Part shown: positions 1-6,322 of the stretch, piece after piece
Layout: each line of letters begins with the position of its first letter
Position numbering within the stretch: the first letter of the stretch is position 1
Origin: an uncultured Desulfarculaceae bacterium
Lineage (GTDB): Bacteria > Desulfobacterota > Desulfarculia > Desulfarculales > Desulfarculaceae
NCBI GenBank assembly: GCA_937908275.1
Contig: CALERA010000385.1
Location: 1 to 11,001 of the forward strand
Reading direction: 5' to 3'
DNA length: 11,001 bases
Position numbers and translations under genes: made by a program
Notes under the pieces: generated by a model
Database searches by the model: none
The model's input: the letters and a program-made list of their open reading frames with translations, nothing else
Told to the model about the DNA's origin: nothing

Positions 1-1
1 G

Positions 2-1483
2 CCCGCGCCGGTCAAGGCGGCCATCGAGACCATCGCCCCGGTGGCCCAGCCGGGGGACCTGCCCCGCGAAGACGGTCATCCCCTGGTCTTCTGCTACCAG
101 GGCCAGGCCCCGGACACCCGCCTGCTGGTGGTGGACAAGGCCCGGCAGCGGGTGATGGTCCTGCGCTATCTGGGCGAGATGACGCTGGAATACGAATACA
201 CCTGCTCCACCGGCAGCCAGAACGGCAACAAACAGGCCGCCGGCGACGAGCGCACCCCGGAAGGCATCTACTTCACCACCCACCGCTTCGAAGACCGCAA
301 GATCACCATCTTCGGCGACCGCGCCATCCACCTCAACTACCCCAATCCCTTTGACCAACTGGACCAGCGCCAGGGGCATGGGATCTTCATCCACGGCACC
401 AACCAGAAGCTGCGCCCCCGGGCCAGCAACGGCTGCGTGGTGTTGCAGAACCAGGAGCTGGCCTTGATTGCCTCCACCATCCAGGAGCAGTTGACCCCGG
501 TGGTGGTGCTGGACCAGTTGCGCCTGCCCAACCTGGAGGAGCGCAAGCAGTATTGCCAGATCCTGGACGGCATCTCCCTGGAGGACCTGGACAAGGCCGA
601 GGCCCTTTTGGGCAACAAACTGGCCATCCAGCCCGCGCCCGGCCGCCTGCCCCAGCCCAAGGAGATGCAGGAGCTGGAGGAGATGGGCCTGCGCCTGGCC
701 GGCCTGGGCGGCCGGGGTCACGAGATCAAGGTCGAGACCCTGGGCCTGGCCATGTACGGCGTGGCCGGCAAATGGGTCCTGGTGGCCCGCCAGCGCTTCC
801 TCGGCCCCAAGAACCAGCAGCTCGAGGTGAGCCGGCGTTTCTACCTGAAAGGCGACGACCCCCGCAAGGCCCAGTTGGTGCTGGGCCAGTGGGTGGTGGA
901 GAACACCGACCAGGGCCGCCTGCTGGCCTCCTGGTCCCCGCCCCTGCCGCCGCCCGCGCCAGCGGCCCCGCCCAAGGCGGTGGAGGTGGCCTCGGTCCGG
1001 CCGGTGGCCCCGCTGGAGAGCAAGGCCCCAGCCCTGGCCGAGGAGCCGGAGCCGGTCAAGACCGCGCCAGCGCGGCGCGAGCCCGCGGCCAAGGCCCCGG
1101 ACCAGGCCGAGCAGCAGGTGCAGCAGATGCTCCAGGCCTGGATGAAGGCCTGGCGCACCAAGAACATCAACGCCTACATCTCGCACTACGCCCCCAACTT
1201 CCAGAGCGGGGGCATGGACCGCCGGCAGTGGCGCGAGCACAAGGCCTATCTGGCCAACGTCTACAAGGTGATCGCCGTGGAGGCCAGCGACGTTCAGGTC
1301 AAGGTCAGCGGCAACCGGGCCAAGGTCGTCTTCGTGCAGCACTATCGCTCCGATTGGCATCAGGATGTGGGACGCAAGCAGATGGAGCTGACCCTCCGGG
1401 GCGGGCAGTGGCAGATCCAGGCCGAGACCTGGGATGAGCTGCCGGCCCGCGCCACTGGTGGACGCCGCCAGGGACGCTCCTAG
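2..1483 (+). CDS. L,D-transpeptidase-fold protein with C-terminal NTF2-like domain (Csd6-like), 5' partial
   Basis: The reading frame is open to the left edge, so the true start lies upstream; the GTG at 41 is only an internal candidate. The YkuD/L,D-transpeptidase core spans roughly bases 120-500. Its catalytic signature is visible: HGT with His at 392-394, then SNGC with Cys at 434-436. An unassigned segment follows (about 720-910), then a Pro/Ala-rich linker (about 935-1108). A C-terminal NTF2/SnoaL-like domain (about 1109-1435) starts at QQVQQMLQAWMKAWRTKN and ends near GGQWQIQAETW. Transpeptidase fold plus NTF2-like tail is the architecture of H. pylori Csd6, an L,D-carboxypeptidase trimming tetrapeptide stems to tripeptides. 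From sequence alone I cannot say whether this protein cross-links, trims or attaches proteins to peptidoglycan. It should act in the periplasm; any signal peptide is outside the window. Co-direction with a Csd4-like peptidase and a bactofilin supports a shape role. Confidence 0.88.
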   Translation, partial: PAPVKAAIETIAPVAQPGDLPREDGHPLVFCYQGQAPDTRLLVVDKARQRVMVLRYLGEMTLEYEYTCSTGSQNGNKQAAGDERTPEGIYFTTHRFEDRKITIFGDRAIHLNYPNPFDQLDQRQGHGIFIHGTNQKLRPRASNGCVVLQNQELALIASTIQEQLTPVVVLDQLRLPNLEERKQYCQILDGISLEDLDKAEALLGNKLAIQPAPGRLPQPKEMQELEEMGLRLAGLGGRGHEIKVETLGLAMYGVAGKWVLVARQRFLGPKNQQLEVSRRFYLKGDDPRKAQLVLGQWVVENTDQGRLLASWSPPLPPPAPAAPPKAVEVASVRPVAPLESKAPALAEEPEPVKTAPARREPAAKAPDQAEQQVQQMLQAWMKAWRTKNINAYISHYAPNFQSGGMDRRQWREHKAYLANVYKVIAVEASDVQVKVSGNRAKVVFVQHYRSDWHQDVGRKQMELTLRGGQWQIQAETWDELPARATGGRRQGRS

Positions 1484-1498
1484 AACCGGATCAGACCA

Positions 1499-1512
1499 GC
1501 GCCGGCCGGCGC
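1499..1512. repeat. 14-bp perfect GC palindrome in intergenic gap
   Basis: GCGCCGGCCGGCGC is a perfect inverted repeat in the 71-bp gap between the transpeptidase-like gene and the membrane protein gene. More GC-rich self-complementary sequence follows it (gccgggggccgggcgc). It could form a small mRNA hairpin that separates the two cistrons. No T-tract follows, so it is not a standard terminator, and chance is possible at this GC content. Confidence 0.35.
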
Positions 1513-1542
1513 CGGGGGCCGGGCGCGGATCCAAGGCCAGGA

Positions 1543-1547
1543 AAGGA
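1543..1547 (+). promoter_or_regulatory. Ribosome binding site supporting TTG start at 1555
   Basis: AAGGA lies 7 bases before the TTG at 1555, within gaaaggactccagattg. No ATG or GTG is better placed: the next in-frame ATG would remove the basic N-terminus. The site therefore supports a TTG start for the membrane protein. Confidence 0.6.
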
Positions 1548-1554
1548 CTCCAGA

Positions 1555-2349
1555 TTGTCTAAGCGCGGCTTCGACGTGGTGATGGTGCGGCGATCGGGTC
1601 CGGTCAGTTCCTTCTCTCTGCGCGGTGGCTTTTTCTACCTGCTGGCGGTGCTGTTGCTGGTTTTGACCGCCGGCCTGGGCCTCTGCGGCTGGGTGGTCTA
1701 TCAGCAACAGGACTTGGTGATGGCCATGGTGGACGAGGTCCGCATGCTCTCCCTGCGGGCCGAGCGCATGGAGGCCCTGCTGCAGGAGCAGGAGACCCGG
1801 GAGATCCTGGCCCAGCAGGCGGCCGAGGAGAAGCCCTCCCCGCCCGAGAAGGGCCGGGGGCGCGGGACGGCCCAACCCGCGGCCCAGCCTGCGGCCGAGA
1901 CCGCCTCCATTTCGCCGGAAAGCCTCTCCGAGGCCAAGGAGCACGGCGAGCAGCCCGAGCCCACCTCCACCGACTACATCGCCTTGCGCAACATCGAGCA
2001 GAAGCTGGAGGGCGGGGACCTGGTGGTCAACTTCGACATGGTCAACGAGCGCGAGGGCAAGGACCCGGTTTCCGGCTACATCACCCTGGTGGCCCGGGGC
2101 CAGCGCAACGGCAAGCCCTGGCTCGAGGCCTGGCCGCCCATGCGCCTGACCAACCAGGGCCGTCCCCAGAGCTTCCGGCGCGGCACCCCCTTCTCGGTGC
2201 AGCGCTACCGCCACGTGCGCGCCCGGGTGGCCGCCATTAACGACAAGTATTTCGACCAGTTGGAGTTCGTGGTCTACTCCCGGCAGGGTGAGTTGGTCAT
2301 GGTGCACCACCAGCCGGTGAACCTGGGCCGACCCGGCGGCGGCAACTAG
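1555..2349 (+). CDS. Single-pass membrane protein with periplasmic coiled coil, unknown function
   Basis: This protein of 264 residues matches no family I recognise by sequence. A basic cytoplasmic N-terminus (MSKRGFDVVMVRRSG) precedes one strong transmembrane helix at about residues 26-49. A heptad-like, Glu/Gln/Leu-rich stretch at about 52-95 is probably coiled coil. A Pro/Ala/Glu-rich linker (about 92-138) leads to a folded-looking beta-rich domain (about 140-256) containing NIEQKLEGGDLVVNFDMVN and YITLVARGQRNGKPWLEAWP. The expected topology is N-terminus inside and C-terminal domain in the periplasm. The gene lies between the Csd6-like gene and the Csd4-like gene, only 2 bp before the latter, so the products probably work together. 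A possible job is a membrane link between the cytoplasmic bactofilin and the periplasmic enzymes, comparable in role to H. pylori Csd5 or Csd7. This is inference from context; I see no sequence likeness to those proteins. Confidence 0.85.
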   Translation: MSKRGFDVVMVRRSGPVSSFSLRGGFFYLLAVLLLVLTAGLGLCGWVVYQQQDLVMAMVDEVRMLSLRAERMEALLQEQETREILAQQAAEEKPSPPEKGRGRGTAQPAAQPAAETASISPESLSEAKEHGEQPEPTSTDYIALRNIEQKLEGGDLVVNFDMVNEREGKDPVSGYITLVARGQRNGKPWLEAWPPMRLTNQGRPQSFRRGTPFSVQRYRHVRARVAAINDKYFDQLEFVVYSRQGELVMVHHQPVNLGRPGGGN

Positions 2350-2351
2350 GC

Positions 2352-4235
2352 ATGAACCTCGCCACCCAGGGCGGCCGGCGCGCGACGCAGAACCCAGGGA
2401 GGGCGAAGACCAGGTCCGAATCCCACCGCGCCCCGGCCGCCGCCGGCCGTCTGCTGGCGCTGCTCCTGCTCCTGGCCGGGCTGGGCCTCGGCCAGGCCCT
2501 GGCCGCCGGCCCGCCCCAGCGGCCTGGGCACGAGCACCAGGTCTATTTCGCCGACACCTCCAACGAACTCAACGTCTACCGGGTCTACGGGGCCCGGGAC
2601 GGCAAGACCCTGATGCTGATCGGCGGCATCCAGGGCGACGAGCCCGGCGGGTTCCTCTCGGCCGACCTCTACGCCGACATCTCCCTGCAACAGGGCAACC
2701 TGATCGTGGTGCCCCGGGCCAACTTTTACTCCATCATGCTCAACCATCGCGGCCCGGACGGCGACATGAACCGCCAGTTCGGCGACCCGGTCACCGCCAA
2801 GCGCCACAAGCAGATCGTGGAGGTGCTCAAGTCGCTGATGGCCCAGAGCGACATGCTGCTGAACCTGCACGACGGCAGTGGTTTCTATCGCCCGCGCTGG
2901 GAGGGGCCCCAGGCCAACCCCAAGCGCTTCGGCCAGTCGGTGATCGCCGACACCGACCGCTACCACCTGCCCGACGGCCGCACCCTGGACCTGGAGCAGA
3001 TTGCCCAACGGGTGCTGGAGCGGGTCAACACCCAGATCGACGACCCCAAGCACAAGTTGTTGTTCAACAACCACCGCACCGCCGCCCCGGACAGCCCCAA
3101 CAAGGAGCAGCGGCTCTCGGCCACCTTCTACGCCCTGACCCGGCTGCACATCCCGGCCTTCGGGGTGGAGACCAGCAAGTCCCTGCCCAGCGAGGCCCTG
3201 AAGATCCGCCACCACAACCTGGTGATCAACGCCTTCATGGAGGAGCTGGGGATCATCCCCGAGACCCCGGGCAGCAACCTGCCCCAACCCCAGCTCCGCT
3301 ACCTGGTGGTGCAGATCAACGACCAGCCGCCGGTGGTGGTCTCGGCCTCGGGCCAGCTCACCGTGGCCCCGGGCGACCGGGTGATGGTGCAGCACATCGA
3401 GGCCAACTACGAGCGCGGCCTGACCTGCGACCTGCGCGGCCTGGGCAGCGTCAACGACCTGCGGCAATGGTTCGTGATCCGCCAGCCCACCAGCGTGGTG
3501 GTGCGCAAGGACAACCACAGCATCGGCGAGATCCGCCTGGAGGTCAGCCCCCAGGCCTCGGCGGTCTCCAGCCTGCGCAGCAAGCTGCTCTATTTCCTGG
3601 TGGAGGTGGAGGGGCAGCGCCATCTGGTGGCCGCCGGCGAAACCCTGGCGGTGGTCAAGGGCGACCGCCTGGTGTTGCTGGACGTGATCTCCAACCTGCC
3701 CAACCAGGCCGACGTGCAAGTCAATTTCAAGGGTTACGTGCCCTCGGGCCAGCCCAACCAGGGCGAGGACCGCGGCCACCCCATCGACACCGCCAGGGAC
3801 CTGATGGACCGCTACTCCTCCTGCGCCGGGGGCAAGGCCTCCGGGGTGGATTGCTACCGGGTCCTGGCCAGCCGGGGGGGCAAGGATCTGGCCGACATCG
3901 GGGTGGAGGTGGTGCCGGCCAAGCTGGACTACCTGGTGCTGCGCCACCAGGACGGACATAAATTGGTGTATCATAACGGCGAAACGGTGCGGACCCGGGC
4001 CACGGAGCGCCTGGAGTTGATGGACGTCAAGAGCAACGTCCGCTCCGGCCAGGAGTTGCGCCTGGCCCTGGACTGTCAGGGCCGGCTGGAGCCCCTGGAG
4101 GGCGGCCGGATCGCGATGGACGCCGCGCCCTGCAAGCAAGCGCGCGCCCGGGGCCAGGGCCGGGACGGCCTGCGGCTGGTGGTGCTGCGCGACCAACAGG
4201 CCATAGGCCACGTGCGCCTTGCGGTCGAGGAGTGA
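2352..4235 (+). CDS. M99/Csd4-like zinc carboxypeptidase with three C-terminal repeats
   Basis: This 627-residue protein is probably secreted: a long basic n-region (1-32) precedes a hydrophobic stretch (33-50) and a possible signal peptidase site near ALAA (49-52). The catalytic domain (about 65-303) matches the Csd4/M99 branch of M14 carboxypeptidases. Putative zinc ligands are Gln94 and Glu97 in GIQGDEPGG and His173 in LNLHDGSGFYRP. Glu273 in AFGVETSKS is the likely catalytic base. Gln instead of the usual M14 His is characteristic of H. pylori Csd4, which trims peptidoglycan tripeptides to dipeptides; the same substrate is inferred here. The C-terminal half holds three diverged copies of one beta-rich unit (about 315-400, 412-523, 525-626). 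The ATG follows the previous stop by 2 bp with no clear Shine-Dalgarno, suggesting translational coupling. No other ATG, GTG or TTG precedes the hydrophobic segment in this frame. Confidence 0.92.
   Translation: MNLATQGGRRATQNPGRAKTRSESHRAPAAAGRLLALLLLLAGLGLGQALAAGPPQRPGHEHQVYFADTSNELNVYRVYGARDGKTLMLIGGIQGDEPGGFLSADLYADISLQQGNLIVVPRANFYSIMLNHRGPDGDMNRQFGDPVTAKRHKQIVEVLKSLMAQSDMLLNLHDGSGFYRPRWEGPQANPKRFGQSVIADTDRYHLPDGRTLDLEQIAQRVLERVNTQIDDPKHKLLFNNHRTAAPDSPNKEQRLSATFYALTRLHIPAFGVETSKSLPSEALKIRHHNLVINAFMEELGIIPETPGSNLPQPQLRYLVVQINDQPPVVVSASGQLTVAPGDRVMVQHIEANYERGLTCDLRGLGSVNDLRQWFVIRQPTSVVVRKDNHSIGEIRLEVSPQASAVSSLRSKLLYFLVEVEGQRHLVAAGETLAVVKGDRLVLLDVISNLPNQADVQVNFKGYVPSGQPNQGEDRGHPIDTARDLMDRYSSCAGGKASGVDCYRVLASRGGKDLADIGVEVVPAKLDYLVLRHQDGHKLVYHNGETVRTRATERLELMDVKSNVRSGQELRLALDCQGRLEPLEGGRIAMDAAPCKQARARGQGRDGLRLVVLRDQQAIGHVRLAVEE
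4227..4232 (+). promoter_or_regulatory. Ribosome binding site for TTG-started bactofilin
   Basis: GAGGAG overlaps the last codons of the Csd4-like gene and lies 6 bases before the TTG at 4239. It fixes the start and ties bactofilin translation to the upstream gene. Confidence 0.65.
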
Positions 4236-4238
4236 GTC

Positions 4239-4562
4239 TTGGCGGGTAACAAACTGACCGTGCTCTCGTCGGGGACCTTCATCCGGGGCGATCTCTACAG
4301 CCAGGACGTGCTGGTGGTGGAGGGCGGCGTCGAGGGCAACATCGTCGGCAACCGGGTGATCATCAAGAACAAGGGTTGGGTCCACGGCAACCTGCTGGCC
4401 CGCAGCCTGTGCATCGAGCCGGGCGGGGTGGTGGACGGAGCCATGAAGGTCAACGAATCGGCGGTGATGACCGCCGCCGAGGCCGGGGCCGGCGAGCGCC
4501 TGCCCGGGGGCCAGCCCCAGAACCTGATCGAGGTGGAGGGAGGGGAGGAGCCCCAGGACTGA
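4239..4562 (+). CDS. Bactofilin (CcmA/DUF583 family)
   Basis: This small protein of 107 residues shows the short-period Gly/hydrophobic repeats of a bactofilin beta-helix: GTFIRGDLYSQDVLVVEGGV, EGNIVGNRVIIKNKGWVHGN, then LCIEPGGVVDGAMKVNES. Bactofilins polymerise without nucleotide at the membrane or in the cytoplasm and recruit peptidoglycan enzymes; H. pylori CcmA and Caulobacter BacA/B are examples. The beta-helix takes up most of the chain (about 5-75). A short acidic, probably disordered tail (about 76-107) follows. The start is TTG at 4239, 3 bp after the upstream stop. It appears to be the last gene of the operon, since a hairpin terminator lies downstream. The family call is secure; the shape role comes from neighbouring Csd4-like and Csd6-like genes. 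It is on the short side for a bactofilin but shows no sign of truncation. Confidence 0.92.
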   Translation: MAGNKLTVLSSGTFIRGDLYSQDVLVVEGGVEGNIVGNRVIIKNKGWVHGNLLARSLCIEPGGVVDGAMKVNESAVMTAAEAGAGERLPGGQPQNLIEVEGGEEPQD

Positions 4563-4590
4563 TCCCGTCCCACAACCCGGCGCGACAATC

Positions 4591-4631
4591 CGGCCCGGGG
4601 GGCTTTTCCCCACGGGCCGAAGTTTTATAAT
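4591..4631 (+). terminator. Rho-independent terminator after the shape operon
   Basis: A 7-bp perfect stem, CGGCCCG (4591-4597) with CGGGCCG (4613-4619), is extended by GGGG (4598-4601) pairing CCCC (4608-4611). A single bulged A and a 6-base loop complete the hairpin. The AT-rich tail AAGTTTTATAAT follows. This fits termination after the bactofilin gene. The tail also contains a perfect -10 hexamer. Confidence 0.7.
4626..4631 (+). promoter_or_regulatory. Possible -10 element (TATAAT) for the flavodoxin-like gene
   Basis: TATAAT matches the sigma-70 -10 consensus exactly and lies about 43 bp before the ATG at 4674. A good -35 is missing: at 16-17 bp spacing only TTTTCC/CTTTTC from the terminator loop is available. 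It may be a weak or activator-dependent promoter, or simply part of the terminator tail. Confidence 0.4.
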
Positions 4632-4660
4632 AGACGGAGTTGATGGGTCCCCACGCTTTC

Positions 4661-4667
4661 AGGGAGG
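4661..4667 (+). promoter_or_regulatory. Strong ribosome binding site deciding the start at 4674
   Basis: AGGGAGG lies 6 bases before ATG 4674. It rules out the in-frame TTG at 4668, which directly abuts the site and leaves no spacer. Confidence 0.75.
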
Positions 4668-4673
4668 TTGACC

Positions 4674-5156
4674 ATGGCTCAGGTGCTGATCGTCTATCAT
4701 TCCCATGGCGGCAACACCCGCCAGATGGCCGAGGCGCTGGCCCAGGCGGTGCGGGAGGCCGGCTGCGCGGTGGTGCTCAAGAAGGTGGCCGAGGCCAGCC
4801 TGGACGACCTGCGGGCCGCCGACGGCGTGCTGCTGGGTTCGCCCTGCTATTTCGGCAACATCGCCGCCCCGCTCAAGCAGTTCATCGACGAGTCGGTCAT
4901 GCTCTTTGGCAAGGGCGAGCTGGAGGGCAAGGCCGGCGGGGCCTTTGTCAGCACCGGCGGCATCGGCGGCTGCGGCGAGCTGGCCCTGAACATGCTGGTC
5001 TCGGCCATGCTGATCCACGGCATGGTGGTGCAGGGCCTGCGCAAGGGCGGCCACCTGGGTCCGCTGGCCATCGGCGCGCCGGACGAGCGGGCGCTGGAGG
5101 AGTGCCAGCGCTATGGCCAGCAGTTCGCGGCCCTGGTCAAGCGCCTGACGGCCTAG
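4674..5156 (+). CDS. Flavodoxin-like / WrbA-like FMN-binding protein
   Basis: This 160-residue protein has a flavodoxin-like fold. The N-terminal strand and FMN phosphate loop are clear in VLIVYHSHGGNTRQMAEAL (residues 4-22), with the S-x-x-G-x-T pattern at Ser10-Thr15. The second flavin loop, LGSPCYFGNIAAPLKQFID (about 54-72), closely resembles the WrbA GTPxRFGN loop. The third region, FVSTGGIGGCGEL (about 91-103), also fits. Proteins of this family bind FMN and act as electron carriers or as NAD(P)H:quinone or NADPH-dependent FMN reductases; substrate and electron donor cannot be told from sequence. Its length is between short flavodoxins and full WrbA (about 200). It is cytoplasmic, with no signal peptide. 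The gene follows a terminator, so it probably starts its own transcription unit, which includes the amidohydrolase 8 bp downstream. Confidence 0.87.
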   Translation: MAQVLIVYHSHGGNTRQMAEALAQAVREAGCAVVLKKVAEASLDDLRAADGVLLGSPCYFGNIAAPLKQFIDESVMLFGKGELEGKAGGAFVSTGGIGGCGELALNMLVSAMLIHGMVVQGLRKGGHLGPLAIGAPDERALEECQRYGQQFAALVKRLTA

Positions 5157-5164
5157 GCCGGGCC

Positions 5165-6295
5165 ATGGGCGATCTGCCGCCACAGGATATGTTCGCCCCG
5201 GACCAGCCCCCGGTCTGCCTGGTGGCCGAGGGGCTGGCCGGGGCCGAGGAGACCCCGGGTCCCCCGGCGGTGCTGGTGGCCCGGGGACGCATCCAGGCCC
5301 TGGGGCAGGCCGCCCTGGAGGCCAAAGCCCAACGCCTGCCCCTGCCCGGGCTCTGGCTGACCCCCGCGCCCCTGGACGCCCACGTACACCTGCGCCTGGG
5401 CGGCACCCCGGAGGCCAACCTGGAGCGCACCCTGGCCGCCGGGGTGGTGGCGGTGCGCGACCTGGGCCACCGCCCGGTGCATCCCACCCCCTGGGGGCCC
5501 AAGGAGCACCCGCCCTGGGTGGTCAACTCCGGCCCCGGCCTGGGGGCGGTGGGGGAGGGCGGCAGCTGGCTGGCCCAGCCCCTGGCCGGAGAGCAGGCCC
5601 TGGCCCAGGCTGCCTGGGAGCGGGCCCAGGCCGGGGTGGGGGTGGTCAAGCTCTTCGTCAGCGGCCTGCTGGATTTCGACCAGGTGGGCGGGGTGTTGCA
5701 CCCCCTGGCCCTGGACCCGTCCGAGATCGCCGCCGCCACCCGGGCCGCCCAGGAGGCCGGCCTGCCGGTGGCGGCCCACGCCAACGGCCCGGCCGCGGTG
5801 GAGGCCTGCCTGGCGGCCGGGGTGGATTCCATCGAGCACGGCTTTTTCATGGGCCGGGATCTGCTGGAGCGCCTGGCCAGCCAGGGTGCTGCCTGGAGCC
5901 CCACCTGCGCGGCGGTGGCGGCCCACGCCCTGGACCCCGAGGGCCGCCACGGCCCAACCGTGCGGGAGAACCTGCAAAAAATCCTGGCCGGGCAGTTGGA
6001 GGCCCTGCGCCGGGCCGAGGGTCTGGGGGTGAACCTGGTGTTGGGCACTGACGCCGGCTCCTATGGCCTGGAGCACGGCGCGGCGGTTTTCCGCGAGATG
6101 GCCCTCTGGCTGGAGGCCGGGCTCAAGCCGGCCACGGTCTTCCGCGCCGCCACCCGCCGGGCGGCCAAGCTGCTGGGCCTGGACCAGGCCCTGGGCCAGA
6201 TCAAGCCCGGCGCGCGGCCCTGGTTGTTGGGGGTGCCGGGCGACCCACGGGCCAATCCGCTGTTGTTGGCCGAGCCGCGCTGGCGCAGCTTTTGA
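5165..6295 (+). CDS. Metal-dependent amidohydrolase family protein
   Basis: This 376-residue protein is of the amidohydrolase superfamily, imidazolonepropionase-like group. The full metal set is visible: His73 and His75 in LDAHVHLRLGG, Lys162 in VVKLFVSG (likely the carboxylated bridging Lys), His205 in VAAHANG, His225 in SIEHGFFM, and Asp296 in LGTDAGS. The N-terminal strand region (about 17-68) and the C-terminal ATRRAAKLLGLDQALGQIKP segment are typical. This group hydrolyses cyclic amides, dipeptides (prolidase-like members) or related C-N bonds; the substrate cannot be predicted. It appears cytoplasmic. The ATG at 5165 is the first good start after the upstream gene. There is no strong Shine-Dalgarno, so coupling to the flavodoxin-like gene 8 bp away is likely. 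The ATG at 5189 would also be in frame, but its spacing is poorer. The usual ADLVLL-type C-terminal strand is altered to ARPWLLGVPG. Confidence 0.9.
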   Translation: MGDLPPQDMFAPDQPPVCLVAEGLAGAEETPGPPAVLVARGRIQALGQAALEAKAQRLPLPGLWLTPAPLDAHVHLRLGGTPEANLERTLAAGVVAVRDLGHRPVHPTPWGPKEHPPWVVNSGPGLGAVGEGGSWLAQPLAGEQALAQAAWERAQAGVGVVKLFVSGLLDFDQVGGVLHPLALDPSEIAAATRAAQEAGLPVAAHANGPAAVEACLAAGVDSIEHGFFMGRDLLERLASQGAAWSPTCAAVAAHALDPEGRHGPTVRENLQKILAGQLEALRRAEGLGVNLVLGTDAGSYGLEHGAAVFREMALWLEAGLKPATVFRAATRRAAKLLGLDQALGQIKPGARPWLLGVPGDPRANPLLLAEPRWRSF

Positions 6296-6307
6296 ATATC
6301 AATAACT

Positions 6308-6320
6308 AGGGAGGGGGAGA
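6308..6320 (+). promoter_or_regulatory. Purine-rich ribosome binding site of the island gene
   Basis: The purine run AGGGAGGGGGAGA ends 2 bases before ATG 6323, with core GGAG-like sequence at suitable spacing inside it. It supports 6323 as the start and shows that the AT-rich gene should be translated in this host. Confidence 0.65.
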
Positions 6321-6322
6321 AT

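Noticed and set aside
553..1437. A 294-codon plus-strand frame inside the transpeptidase-like gene
   Set aside because: It is Gly/Pro/Arg-rich with no motif and overlaps a gene with clear catalytic residues.
2346..4613. A 755-codon open frame on the minus strand opposite the Csd4-like and bactofilin genes
   Set aside because: It is a shadow of GC-rich codon bias. The product is His/Gly/Leu/Gln-rich with no motif, and it lies opposite two genes with clear catalytic or family signatures.
4668..4673. TTG at 4668 as start of the flavodoxin-like gene
   Set aside because: It touches the Shine-Dalgarno with no spacer; ATG 4674 has ideal spacing.
4640..5164. Upstream extension of the amidohydrolase frame to an ATG at 4640
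   Set aside because: The added residues are an out-of-frame reading of the flavodoxin-like gene, full of Gly and Arg; ATG 5165 fits the family N-terminus.
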